Below are positions 1 through 5,731 of a stretch of 6,570 bases of DNA, piece by piece. Below the pieces are notes generated by a model, which did not search any database, had not been told where the DNA came from, and was given only the letters and a program-made list of their open reading frames with translations. The position numbers and the translations under genes are program-made. The stretch is from Bacillota bacterium (lineage in GTDB: Bacteria; Bacillota; Sulfobacillia; Symbiobacteriales; ZC4RG38): NCBI GenBank assembly GCA_003242505.1, contig QGUP01000113.1, forward strand, positions 1 through 6,570. Direction: 5' to 3'. Position 1 is the first letter of the stretch. Every line of letters starts with the position of its first letter.

Positions 1-498
1 CGGGCCGCGGCCGAGGCGGAGATCGCCCGGGCCCGGGAGGCGGCGGCGGAGGTCCTGGCCGCCGCCCGGGCGGAGGCGGAGCGGATCCGGGCCGAGGTCC
101 AGGCCGAGCTGGACCGGCTCCTGAGGGAGCTGGAGCCCGAGCTGGTGGCCCTCGCCCTGGAGGTCGCCCGGCAGATCCTCCGGGCGGAGCTGAAGCTCCA
201 GCCCGAGGCCCTGGCCGGAATGGTGGCCGCCGCCCTGGAGAAGGTCCGGGGCGAGCCCGAGGTCCGCCTCCGGCTCCACCCCGGGGACCTGCCCCTGGCG
301 GAACAGCACCGGGCCCAGTGGCAGGGGGCCCTGGGGGGCCAGGTGGAGCTGGTGCCGGACCCGTCCCTGGCGCCGGGGGAGTTCATCCTCGACTCCCCCC
401 AGGGGCAGGTGGACGGTCGGGTGGATGCCCAGATCCGGCAGGTGGCCGCCGCCCTGGGAGACCTGCTGCCCCAGGCCGCGGCCGCCGGCGGCAGGTAG
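1..498 (+). CDS. fliH: FliH, flagellar export ATPase regulator (5' end missing)
   Basis: This is the C-terminal 165 residues of a frame already open at base 1 and ending TAG at 496-498. FliH is the cytoplasmic stator-like partner of the FliI ATPase; it holds FliI inactive and tethers it to the C-ring and export gate. The first ~45 visible residues are an Ala/Glu/Arg-rich charged helix, typical of the FliH/YscL coiled stalk. A globular domain follows, from about ELEPELVALALEVARQIL, and ends in a G-E-F-I-L-D-S-x-x-G-Q-V-D-G-R motif then Q-I-R-Q-V-A-A-A-L, which matches the family's G-x-x-I-x-T-x-x-G-x-I-D-x-x-x-x-x-Q-L C-terminal block. The tail after that is Ala/Gly-rich and probably disordered. 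fliI follows 59 nt downstream, as in Bacillus operons. The true start lies outside the window. Internal GTG codons such as the one at 145 are unlikely starts, because the helix continues upstream in frame. Confidence 0.9.
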   Translation, partial: RAAAEAEIARAREAAAEVLAAARAEAERIRAEVQAELDRLLRELEPELVALALEVARQILRAELKLQPEALAGMVAAALEKVRGEPEVRLRLHPGDLPLAEQHRAQWQGALGGQVELVPDPSLAPGEFILDSPQGQVDGRVDAQIRQVAAALGDLLPQAAAAGGR

Positions 499-557
499 CG
501 GGAAGGAAGGCCGCGGAAGGTAGCGCCGCAGGACCGGCCCGAGGGGAGGGGTGAGGG
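499..557 (+). promoter_or_regulatory. fliH-fliI spacer with fliI ribosome-binding site
   Basis: A 59-nt purine-rich gap. A G/A run at 541-551 (gaggggagggg), followed by tgaggg, lies just before the ATG at 558 and is a good Shine-Dalgarno match. The octamer AGGTAGCG occurs twice, at 493-500 (over the fliH stop) and 518-525; no function is apparent. There is no sign of a promoter or terminator, so fliI is presumably read from the upstream transcript. Confidence 0.6.
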
Positions 558-1937
558 ATGTCGGTGCTCGCCGAGGCCCGGCGCCGGATCCGCCGGGTCG
601 ACCCGCTCCCCCTGGTGGGGCAGGTGACCGGGGTGGTGGGCCTGACCATCCAGGCCCGGGGCCCCCGGGCCCGGGTGGGGGACCTCTGCTGGCTGGGCCC
701 GCCCGGGGGCGCGGTCCCTCTGGGGCCTCTCTGGCGGCCGGCCGTCGCCCGGGAGAGCGAGACCCCGGGGCTCTGGGGCGAGGTGGTGGGCTTCCGGGAG
801 GGGCTCACCCTCCTGATGCCCCTGGGGGACCCGGCGGGCCTCGCCCCGGGGTGGGAGGTCCGGAGCCTGGGCCGCCCCCTGGAGGTGCCCGTGGGGCCGG
901 GGCTCCTGGGCCGGGTCCTGGACGGCCTCGGCCAGCCCATCGACGGCAAAGGGCCGGTGCCGGCGGAGGCCTACTACCCCGTCACCCAGTCGCCGCCCCA
1001 TCCCCTGGCCCGGCAGCGGATCCGCACCCCCCTCTCGGTGGGGGTCCGGGCCATCGACGGGCTGCTGACCGTGGGCCGGGGGCAGCGGATCGGCATCTTC
1101 GCCGGCTCCGGGGTCGGCAAGTCCACCCTCCTGGGGATGATGGCCCGGGGGACCCAGGCGGACGTGACGGTCATCGCCCTGGTGGGGGAGCGGGGCCGGG
1201 AGGTCCGGGAGTTCATCGAGGGGGACCTGGGGGAGGAGGGGCTCCGCCGGTCGGTGGTGGTGGCGGCCACCTCGGACCAGCCGGCCCTGGTGCGGCTGAA
1301 GGGAGCGCTCCTAGCCACCGCCATCGCCGAGTACTTCCGGGACCAGGGGCTGGACGTGCTGCTGCTGATGGACTCCGTCACCCGGCTCGCGATGGCCCAG
1401 CGGGAGGTGGGGCTGGCGGTGGGGGAGCCCCCGTCCAGCCGGGGCTACACCCCGTCGGTCTTCTCCCTCCTGCCCCGGCTCCTGGAGCGGGCCGGGACCG
1501 CGGAGCGGGGCAGCATCACCGGTTTCTACACCGTCCTCGTCGACGGGGACGACATGACCGAGCCCATCGCGGACACGGTCCGGGGGATCCTGGACGGGCA
1601 CATCGTGCTCAGCCGCCGGCTGGCGGCCCACGGCCAGTACCCGGCCATCGACCTCCTCCAATCCGTCAGCCGGGTGATGCGCCAGGTGACGGACCCGGCC
1701 CACCAGCAGGCCGCGGCCCGGTTCCGGCAGTACCTGGCCACCTACCGGGAGGCGGAGGACCTGATCCACGTCGGGGCCTACAAGCCCGGCCAGAGCCCGG
1801 AGATCGACGCCGCGGTGGCCAAGCTGCCGGCGATGCGCCGGTACCTGATGCAGGGGGTGGAGGAGCGGACCGACCTCCGGCAGGCCATCGAAGAGCTGCT
1901 GGCCCTCTTCCCCCCCGAGGAGGGGGCCGGCCCGTGA
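558..1937 (+). CDS. fliI: FliI, flagellum-specific ATPase
   Basis: FliI is the 459-residue hexameric ATPase of the flagellar type III export apparatus. It is homologous to F1-ATPase beta and uses ATP to help deliver and unfold substrates at the FlhA/FlhB gate. Visible in order: a short basic N-terminal helix (1-14), which in FliI proteins binds FliH; a beta-barrel domain to about residue 95; Walker A GSGVGKST at 183-190; the catalytic glutamate E211 in GERGRE; Walker B DVLLLMD at 266-272; the FliI/YscN signature PPSSRGYTPSVFS from 291; and the alpha/beta-ATPase signature PAIDLLQSVS at 362-371. All key residues are intact, and the length is close to the usual 430-460. The ATG at 558 has a good Shine-Dalgarno and gives the expected N-terminus. 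The C-terminus has a short acidic/Gly tail. FliH lies upstream and FliJ, its gamma-subunit-like stalk partner, downstream. Confidence 0.97.
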   Translation: MSVLAEARRRIRRVDPLPLVGQVTGVVGLTIQARGPRARVGDLCWLGPPGGAVPLGPLWRPAVARESETPGLWGEVVGFREGLTLLMPLGDPAGLAPGWEVRSLGRPLEVPVGPGLLGRVLDGLGQPIDGKGPVPAEAYYPVTQSPPHPLARQRIRTPLSVGVRAIDGLLTVGRGQRIGIFAGSGVGKSTLLGMMARGTQADVTVIALVGERGREVREFIEGDLGEEGLRRSVVVAATSDQPALVRLKGALLATAIAEYFRDQGLDVLLLMDSVTRLAMAQREVGLAVGEPPSSRGYTPSVFSLLPRLLERAGTAERGSITGFYTVLVDGDDMTEPIADTVRGILDGHIVLSRRLAAHGQYPAIDLLQSVSRVMRQVTDPAHQQAAARFRQYLATYREAEDLIHVGAYKPGQSPEIDAAVAKLPAMRRYLMQGVEERTDLRQAIEELLALFPPEEGAGP

Positions 1938-2004
1938 CGGGGTGCCCGGCTTTACTACCTGAATTCGCAGAGTCGACGGCGTTTTGTGGGGGCAGGTGGC
2001 AGGG
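1938..2004 (+). promoter_or_regulatory. fliI-fliJ spacer with fliJ ribosome-binding site
   Basis: A 67-nt gap. Its middle part (about 1950-1987) is clearly richer in A/T than the flanking genes. The closest Shine-Dalgarno to the chosen fliJ start is AGGTGG at 1994-1999, five bases before the GTG at 2005. No convincing -35/-10 pair or terminator stem is visible. Confidence 0.45.
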
Positions 2005-2622
2005 GTGAAGCGGTTCCGCTTTCGCCTGCAGCGTCTCCTGGACCTCCGGGAACAGGAGGTGGACGCGGCCCGGCGGCAGCTGGCCGCCGCCCGGCAGGCG
2101 GTGGCCGCGGCGGAGGCCGGCCTCCGCACCGTGGAGAGCCTTGTCCGGCGGCGCCTGGATGACGCCGCCCGGCAGGAGGCCCTGGGGAGCCCGGCTCTGG
2201 ACTTTGTCCTCCGGCGGCTGCAGATCGCGGGCCTCCTCCGCACCCTGGCCGAGGCCCGGGCCGGGCTCGAAGCCGCCCGGCAGGTCGAGGCCGGGCGGCG
2301 CCAGGAACTGGTGGCGGCCCTGGGCCGGGCCCGGACCCTGGAGCGGCTCCGGGACCGGCGGCGGGAAGAGTGGCGGGCCGAGGCCGCCCGGGCGGAGCAG
2401 GCGGAGCTCGATGAACTGGCGCTCCGGCCCTCCGGGGCTTACGGGGCGGTGGCTCCCCACCGGGTCCTGGCCGGGATGGCCCACCTGGGCATGGCCGGGA
2501 CGAGCCACCTGGGCCTGGCGGCAACGGGCCACCGAAGCCTGGTCCGGAGTGGACACCCGGGCACGCCGGAGGCTCTGGCCCTTCACCTCACCACTCCCAC
2601 GGGGAAGGAGGAGGCGCGGTGA
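2005..2622 (+). CDS. fliJ: FliJ, export ATPase stalk protein, with C-terminal extension
   Basis: FliJ is a small cytoplasmic antiparallel coiled-coil protein. It sits in the centre of the FliI hexamer like the gamma subunit of F1, contacts FlhA and recycles chaperones. The GTG at 2005 is preferred because it gives MKRFRFRLQRLLDLRE, the classic FliJ opening; earlier in-frame starts (TTG 1984, GTG 1996) would add residues the family lacks. Residues 1-140 are almost entirely charged helix rich in Ala, Arg, Glu and Leu, as expected. The protein is 205 residues against about 145-150 in typical FliJ. The extra ~65 residues (141-205) are not helical in character, are rich in Gly, His, Ala and Thr, and contain an octapeptide repeat (separate entry). 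The stop overlaps the next start by 4 nt (GTGA), which suggests translational coupling. FliJ identity rests on the N-terminal motif, length of the helix and position after fliI. Confidence 0.88.
   Translation: MKRFRFRLQRLLDLREQEVDAARRQLAAARQAVAAAEAGLRTVESLVRRRLDDAARQEALGSPALDFVLRRLQIAGLLRTLAEARAGLEAARQVEAGRRQELVAALGRARTLERLRDRRREEWRAEAARAEQAELDELALRPSGAYGAVAPHRVLAGMAHLGMAGTSHLGLAATGHRSLVRSGHPGTPEALALHLTTPTGKEEAR
2467..2562 (+). repeat. Four imperfect 24-nt (8-residue) tandem repeats in the fliJ tail
   Basis: FliJ residues 155-186 read as four octads: LAGMAHLG, MAGTSHLG, LAATGHRS, LVRSGHPG. Histidine is fixed at position 6, and position 1 is Leu or Met. With H152 just upstream, histidines occur at 152, 160, 168, 176 and 184, exactly eight residues apart. 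The first two copies are also similar in DNA (atggcc/ctggcc at the start, cacctgggc at the end); the last two have diverged. The pattern suggests duplication of a 24-nt unit inside the gene. Confidence 0.75.
2605..2613 (+). promoter_or_regulatory. Shine-Dalgarno of the ylxF-like gene, inside fliJ
   Basis: AAGGAGGAG lies five bases before the GTG at 2619 and within the last codons of fliJ. It supports the GTG start and the 4-nt fliJ/ylxF overlap. Confidence 0.75.
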
Positions 2623-3362
2623 GCCTGCCGCAGCGAGGGGCGACGCCCTACGGGCCGACGGGGGCCCGGGCGACGCAGCCCCGGGCGGCGCCGGGGGCCC
2701 AGCCGCCGGTGCCCGAGGAGACCCCGGGCCGGCGGGTCCGGACCATCGGGCTGGTGCTGCTGGCGGTGATGGTCGCCGCCGGCGGGGTCTCCGGCTGGTG
2801 GTTCCGGGATCCCATCCGGCAGGCCCTGGCCCGGGTCCCGGTGGTGGGCCGGCTGATCCGGGCCGAGGGGGAGGAGGGCGGGGCTGCCCTGGCCAGCCCG
2901 GAGGGTTCCGGGACGGCCCTCTCGGAGGAGGAGCTGGCGGAGCGGGCCCGGGAGCTTGAGGAGCGGGAGCGGGAGCTCAGCGAGCAGGCCGCGGCCCTGG
3001 CCGCCCGGGAGGAGGCCCTCCGAGCTCGGGAGTCGGAACTGGAGAGCCGGGCCCAGGAACTGGACAGCCGGGAGGCCCTCCTCCAGGCCCGGGAACAGGA
3101 ACTGGCCCAGCGGGAGGCTTCCCTCGTGGCCAGGGAAGCGGCCCTGGCGAGCCAGGAGGCCCGGGACGCCGAGCTCAAGGCCATCTACAACGAGATGAAG
3201 CCGGAAGCCGTCGCCCAGGCCCTCGCGGCCATGTCGGACACCGATGCCCTGTACATCCTCCGGCTCCTGGACCCGGACCGGGCAGCGGATGTCCTGCGGC
3301 GGATGGAACCCAGCCGGGTGGCCCGGCTGACCCAGCGGTGGATGCCGGCCCCCGCCCGCTGA
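2619..3362 (+). CDS. ylxF: YlxF/MotE-like membrane protein: TM, coiled coil, MgtE-N-type domain
   Basis: A 247-residue protein in the position of ylxF between fliJ and fliK. Residues 1-40 are Pro/Gly/Arg-rich and probably cytoplasmic. Residues 43-62 form one membrane segment, preceded by RRVR, which predicts a C-terminus outside the membrane. Residues 105-180 are a long, strictly heptad-based charged coiled coil (separate entry). Residues 185-240 (AIYNEMKPEAVAQALAAM, then LYILRLLDPDRAADVLRRM) look like the MgtE-N/FliG-middle helical fold also seen in alphaproteobacterial MotE, a periplasmic chaperone for a motor protein. YlxF itself has no settled role; a scaffold or chaperone near the basal body or stator is an inference. 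The GTG start has a strong Shine-Dalgarno and overlaps fliJ. The architecture is clear; the specific function is not. Confidence 0.82.
   Translation: MSLPQRGATPYGPTGARATQPRAAPGAQPPVPEETPGRRVRTIGLVLLAVMVAAGGVSGWWFRDPIRQALARVPVVGRLIRAEGEEGGAALASPEGSGTALSEEELAERARELEERERELSEQAAALAAREEALRARESELESRAQELDSREALLQAREQELAQREASLVAREAALASQEARDAELKAIYNEMKPEAVAQALAAMSDTDALYILRLLDPDRAADVLRRMEPSRVARLTQRWMPAPAR
2934..3164 (+). repeat. Eleven consecutive leucine heptads in the YlxF-like protein
   Basis: Leucines fall at residues 106, 113, 120, 127, 134, 141, 148, 155, 162, 169 and 176, exactly seven apart and without a skip. Arg follows three residues after Leu in nine of the eleven heptads, and Glu usually follows the Arg, giving a consensus L-x-x-R-E-x-E. 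The DNA shows a matching degenerate 21-nt periodicity built from repeated gccc-gggag-type blocks. Confidence 0.85.
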
Positions 3363-3501
3363 GGTGAGTGGGCAGGCGACCGCTGAAGCGCCCGGTGCCG
3401 GAACCCACTAAGGCGCCCCGGAGCGCGGCCCCCGGAGGTCCTCGGGCAGCGACCCGGTGAGGTCCCCGGGAGCCGCAGTGGATGGACACTGTCAGCCCCG
3501 T

Positions 3502-3519
3502 TGCCGGCGTTCGCCGGCA
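3502..3519 (+). repeat. Perfect GC-rich hairpin in the fliK leader
   Basis: TGCCGGCG and CGCCGGCA are exact reverse complements separated by TT. As RNA this folds as a 7-bp stem closed by a GUUC loop. It lies 58 nt upstream of the fliK ATG. Confidence 0.65.
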
Positions 3520-3538
3520 CGATCCCATAGTCCCAGCG

Positions 3539-3557
3539 TTGCCAGGATCCTGGGCAA
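3539..3557 (+). repeat. Inverted repeat next to the fliK Shine-Dalgarno
   Basis: TTG-CCAGGATCCTGG-G-CAA contains a perfect 12-nt palindrome; the outer TTG/CAA arms pair with one bulged G. It ends five bases before AAAGGAGGTGA. It could be a protein-binding dyad, or an RNA hairpin that keeps the ribosome site open or insulates it. Confidence 0.55.
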
Positions 3558-3561
3558 TCCG

Positions 3562-3572
3562 AAAGGAGGTGA
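3562..3572 (+). promoter_or_regulatory. Near-consensus Shine-Dalgarno that fixes the fliK start
   Basis: AAAGGAGGTGA is a nearly perfect complement of the 16S rRNA 3' end and lies four bases before the ATG at 3577 (six bases from GGAGGT). It decides for the ATG at 3577 over the GTG at 3457 in the same open frame. Confidence 0.85.
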
Positions 3573-3576
3573 GGGA

Positions 3577-5088
3577 ATGGCCACAGCAGCGACCGGACCG
3601 GTGCTGCTCCCGGTGGGGAATGCCGAACCGGCCCCTGGCCGCCCTGGCCGAAGCCGGGGACGGGACGGGGCGGGGGCATTCGCCGGCGCCCTTGCCGAGG
3701 CCCTCGGCCGCACCGGGGCTCCCGCCGGCGACAGCCAGCAGCCCGGTGCCCCGGGCCAGCGGGGCGGACCCGGTGTCCCGGCCGAAGAGGCGCCCGCGGA
3801 AGCCGGGGATCCGGCCCTGGTCGCCGAGGCGTGGGCTGCCACGGCCGCGGGCGGGGTGGCCCTGGTGCCGACGGCGGCGGTAGCCGGGGAGGCCGGTGAG
3901 GCTGGTGCCGGGGCCGCCATCGGGCTGTCCGGTGCCCCGGGTGGCGCACCGGTGGCCCATGGCGCCGCCGTGGGCGCTGCCGCCGGCGAGGTTGCGGGCG
4001 CCGCTCTTGCCGGTGCCTCCGACGGGGTCCTGACCCTGGAGGGTAAGGCGCTCCCGCCGCCCGGCGGAACCGGCGCCGGGAGACCTCCGGCAGCGGAGCC
4101 CGGCTCGGCGGAGCCCTTCCCGGGTGCACGCAGCGCCGAGGCGGGGAACGGGCCGGGGTCCGCAGAGGACCATCCCGCCGCCGGGGGAGAGGGTCTCCCC
4201 GGGGTGACGGCGACCGATGGCGACCCGAAGGCGGCCGCGGCTGGAGAGCGGATGCCGGTGCCCGTGGCCCTGGCCGACCTGGCCGGCGATGCGGGTCCCA
4301 TCGGCGGTGTGGGTAAGACCAGCCCCCTCTTCCAGGCACCGGCGCCTGCGGCCGAGGCGGAAGGCACCGAGGGCCTTTCCGGGAGTGACCCGGCAGCGGC
4401 AGGTGCCGGTCAGGCGGAAAGCCGCCCGGGAGCGGCTGCCGGTCCCGAGGAGGCGGCTCGGCCTGGCGCCCGGGAGAGCCGGGCGGGAGGAAACCCCGGC
4501 CCCGAGGCCCTGTCCGGGGAGGGGTCGGTCCCTGAGGCGCAGGCCCCGGGGGTGGCGCCTGAGCCGGCTGGGGTCGGGGACCAGGCCCGGGCCGGCGAGG
4601 TGAGCGAGCCCCGGGCACAGGCCGGCAGGCTGAACTCGGAGCCCGGGCTGGCGGAGCAGGTGGCCCGGGCGATGGAGCGGGCCCGGCTGCGGGTCCGGCC
4701 CGACGGCGAGACCCAGGTCCGGATCCGGCTGGAGCCGCCGGAACTCGGGGCGATCCACCTGCGGCTCACCCTCCGGGACGGCCAGATCCACGGCCAGATT
4801 CTGGCCGGCCGGCCGGAGGTGCGGGATGCCCTGGAGGCCCAGAAGGCCGAACTCTGGAGCCGGCTCCAGGAGCAGGGCATCCAGGTGGGCGGCTTCGACG
4901 TCGGGCTCGCCGGCGACTGGGGGGCCCCCCGGCACGGGGAGGCCCGTCCGGGACGGCGGTCCGGCCATCGGGGCGCCCTGGCGGGCGGCGAGGGGTTCTT
5001 GCCCGGGCTGGCGCCGGCCGCGGCCGGTGAGGAAGCCGTTCACTGGCCCGGTGGACGAGGCAGCCGCCGGATCGACTTCCGGGCGTGA
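3577..5088 (+). CDS. fliK: FliK, flagellar hook-length control protein
   Basis: FliK is an exported molecular ruler that measures hook length and then switches FlhB from hook to filament substrates. This protein is 503 residues. Residues 1-45 form a short N-terminal export region with FAGALAEALG at 35-44. Residues ~45-350 are low-complexity Ala/Gly/Pro/Glu sequence, as expected for the extended ruler segment. Residues ~355-445 are the conserved hook-length-control domain, recognised by RIRLEPPELGAIHLRLTLRD with L385-E-P-P-E-L-G391 as its core, then a helix ending in LWSRLQEQGIQVGGFDV. The tail ends in RRIDFRA. The ATG at 3577 is chosen for its outstanding Shine-Dalgarno; the frame is open further upstream to a GTG at 3457, but that segment is not FliK-like. 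Third codon positions in the linker are less biased than in fliI, with many GGT and GCT codons. Position between ylxF and flgD agrees. Confidence 0.92.
   Translation: MATAATGPVLLPVGNAEPAPGRPGRSRGRDGAGAFAGALAEALGRTGAPAGDSQQPGAPGQRGGPGVPAEEAPAEAGDPALVAEAWAATAAGGVALVPTAAVAGEAGEAGAGAAIGLSGAPGGAPVAHGAAVGAAAGEVAGAALAGASDGVLTLEGKALPPPGGTGAGRPPAAEPGSAEPFPGARSAEAGNGPGSAEDHPAAGGEGLPGVTATDGDPKAAAAGERMPVPVALADLAGDAGPIGGVGKTSPLFQAPAPAAEAEGTEGLSGSDPAAAGAGQAESRPGAAAGPEEAARPGARESRAGGNPGPEALSGEGSVPEAQAPGVAPEPAGVGDQARAGEVSEPRAQAGRLNSEPGLAEQVARAMERARLRVRPDGETQVRIRLEPPELGAIHLRLTLRDGQIHGQILAGRPEVRDALEAQKAELWSRLQEQGIQVGGFDVGLAGDWGAPRHGEARPGRRSGHRGALAGGEGFLPGLAPAAAGEEAVHWPGGRGSRRIDFRA
4630..4926 (+). other. FliK C-terminal specificity-switch domain
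   Basis: FliK residues ~352-450 carry the conserved FliK_C (Flg_hook) domain, which in known FliK proteins contacts the FlhB C-terminal domain to trigger the substrate switch. L-x-P-x-x-L-G followed by an alternating hydrophobic strand (IHLRLTLRDGQIHGQI) and a helix is the family pattern. Codon use here returns to the strict G/C-ending style of neighbouring genes. Confidence 0.85.
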
Positions 5089-5209
5089 GCCCGGGGGCTG
5101 GAAAGTCGGTTCAAGAGCACGCCCGTGGGCCGGGAAGAGGCCCATCGGTCCCCAACCCACCGGTGTTCCCGGTGTGCGCCGGGGCCCGGGAGCGAAAGGG
5201 GGGAGAGAA
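5089..5209 (+). promoter_or_regulatory. 121-nt fliK-flgD spacer with one hairpin and flgD ribosome site
   Basis: No gene is visible. TGGGCC (5126-5131) and GGCCCA (5139-5144) form a 6-bp stem with a 7-nt loop. The flgD Shine-Dalgarno is the G-rich run at 5195-5206 (aaaggggggaga), a few bases before the ATG at 5210. No T-run follows the stem, so termination is unlikely. Confidence 0.5.
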
Positions 5210-5716
5210 ATGGCAGGGGTGAGCGGAATCCGCAGCCAGGCCGGGGCGACGGCCACTGCAACCGGAGGGGCCGGGACCGCCGCCGGCCAGGGGACGAACG
5301 AACTGGACAAGGACGCGTTCCTCCGGCTCCTGGTCACCCAGCTCCGGTACCAGGACCCCCTCCGGCCCCAGGAGGACAAGGAGTTCATCGCCCAGCTCGC
5401 CCAGTTCGCTGCCCTGGAGCAGATGCAGGCCGTGGCCCGGATGACCGGCATGGCCTCCGGGGTGGGGATGCTGGGTCACCGGGTCCGGGGCCGGACTCCG
5501 GAGGGGCAGGAGGTGACCGGGGTGGCCCGGGGCCTCCGGCAGGACGACCAGGGCTACTTCTGGATCCGGGTGGAGACCGCCGCCGGCGAGGTGGAGGTGC
5601 GCCTCGACCAGGTCCGGGCCGTGGACTCGCCCGGGGCAGAGCAGCCTGCGGCCAGGGCGAGCGGTGCGCCAGCAGCGGCCGGGGCCGGCCAGGGCAGCCC
5701 GGGCCAGGCGGGATAA
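5210..5716 (+). CDS. flgD: FlgD, flagellar hook cap / hook assembly protein (short form)
   Basis: FlgD is exported and caps the growing hook, guiding FlgE polymerisation. The 168-residue product has a flexible Ala/Thr/Gly-rich N-terminus (1-30). The diagnostic block follows: LDKDAFLRLLVTQLRYQDP from residue 32, then EFIAQLAQFAALEQM to residue 72. Residues ~87-139 (MLGHRVRGRTPEGQEVTG to VRLDQVRAVDS) resemble the small beta domain of FlgD. It lacks the FlgD-Ig/Fn3-like insertion of long enterobacterial FlgD, so it is the compact type seen in Bacillus. The last ~28 residues are Ala/Gly/Pro/Gln-rich and probably disordered. FLRLL at 37-41 lines up with the Phe-x-x-x-hydrophobic gate-recognition motif known near residue 36-40 of Salmonella FlgD. 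The ATG at 5210 is chosen for its ribosome site and family N-terminus; the frame is open further upstream, but that sequence is a shadow of fliK. Confidence 0.94.
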   Translation: MAGVSGIRSQAGATATATGGAGTAAGQGTNELDKDAFLRLLVTQLRYQDPLRPQEDKEFIAQLAQFAALEQMQAVARMTGMASGVGMLGHRVRGRTPEGQEVTGVARGLRQDDQGYFWIRVETAAGEVEVRLDQVRAVDSPGAEQPAARASGAPAAAGAGQGSPGQAG

Positions 5717-5717
5717 G

Positions 5718-5731
5718 GGAGGAGGGAGAGG
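5718..5731 (+). promoter_or_regulatory. Ribosome-binding site of the flgD-downstream gene
   Basis: GGGAGGAGGGAGAGG-type purine run directly after the flgD stop and immediately before the GTG at 5732. It supports GTG as the start and suggests close coupling to flgD, whose stop is 15 nt upstream. Confidence 0.7.

Larger units (their letters stand above)
3363..3576 (+). promoter_or_regulatory. 214-nt untranslated leader before fliK with several inverted repeats
   Basis: No credible gene is visible here. Inverted repeats include AGTGGG (3367-3372) with CCCACT (3404-3409); CAGTG (3476-3480) with CACTG (3487-3491); the perfect TGCCGGCG-TT-CGCCGGCA (3502-3519); and a near-perfect one at 3539-3557 centred on CCAGGATCCTGG, ending five bases before the Shine-Dalgarno. 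None is followed by a T-run, so they do not look like intrinsic terminators. No recognisable promoter or known riboswitch core is visible. The region may be a folded mRNA leader or a processing site between ylxF and fliK. Confidence 0.5.

Noticed and set aside
1961..1977. EcoRI and SalI sites (GAATTC, GTCGAC) close together, suggesting a cloning scar
   Set aside because: Gene order and reading frames on both sides are natural, no further polylinker sites are present, and two 6-bp sites this close can arise by chance.
1984..2004. Earlier fliJ starts (TTG 1984, GTG 1996)
   Set aside because: The FliJ family begins at MKxFxFRLQ, which corresponds to the GTG at 2005.
551..2008. Long plus-strand frame (485 codons) overlapping fliI
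   Set aside because: It is a Gly/Pro/Arg-rich frame-shifted shadow of fliI, whose own frame carries all ATPase motifs.
3457..3576. Upstream GTG start that would lengthen FliK by 40 residues
   Set aside because: The added sequence is not FliK-like, the GTG lacks a good ribosome site, and the ATG at 3577 has a near-perfect one.
3363..3576. Cyclic-di-GMP (GEMM) or other known riboswitch before fliK; the same was considered for 6137-6308
   Set aside because: The conserved GEMM core (GGCAAA and GACGCAAAGCC-type segments) is absent in both leaders, and no other familiar riboswitch core was found by eye. An Rfam covariance-model search would settle it.
3175..5451. Very long minus-strand reading frame (about 758 codons) opposite fliK
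   Set aside because: It is low-complexity Pro/Arg/Gly sequence with no recognisable domain and no gene-like start, and it overlaps fliK and flgD, whose products match known families. In DNA this GC-rich, stop codons are rare and such shadows are expected.
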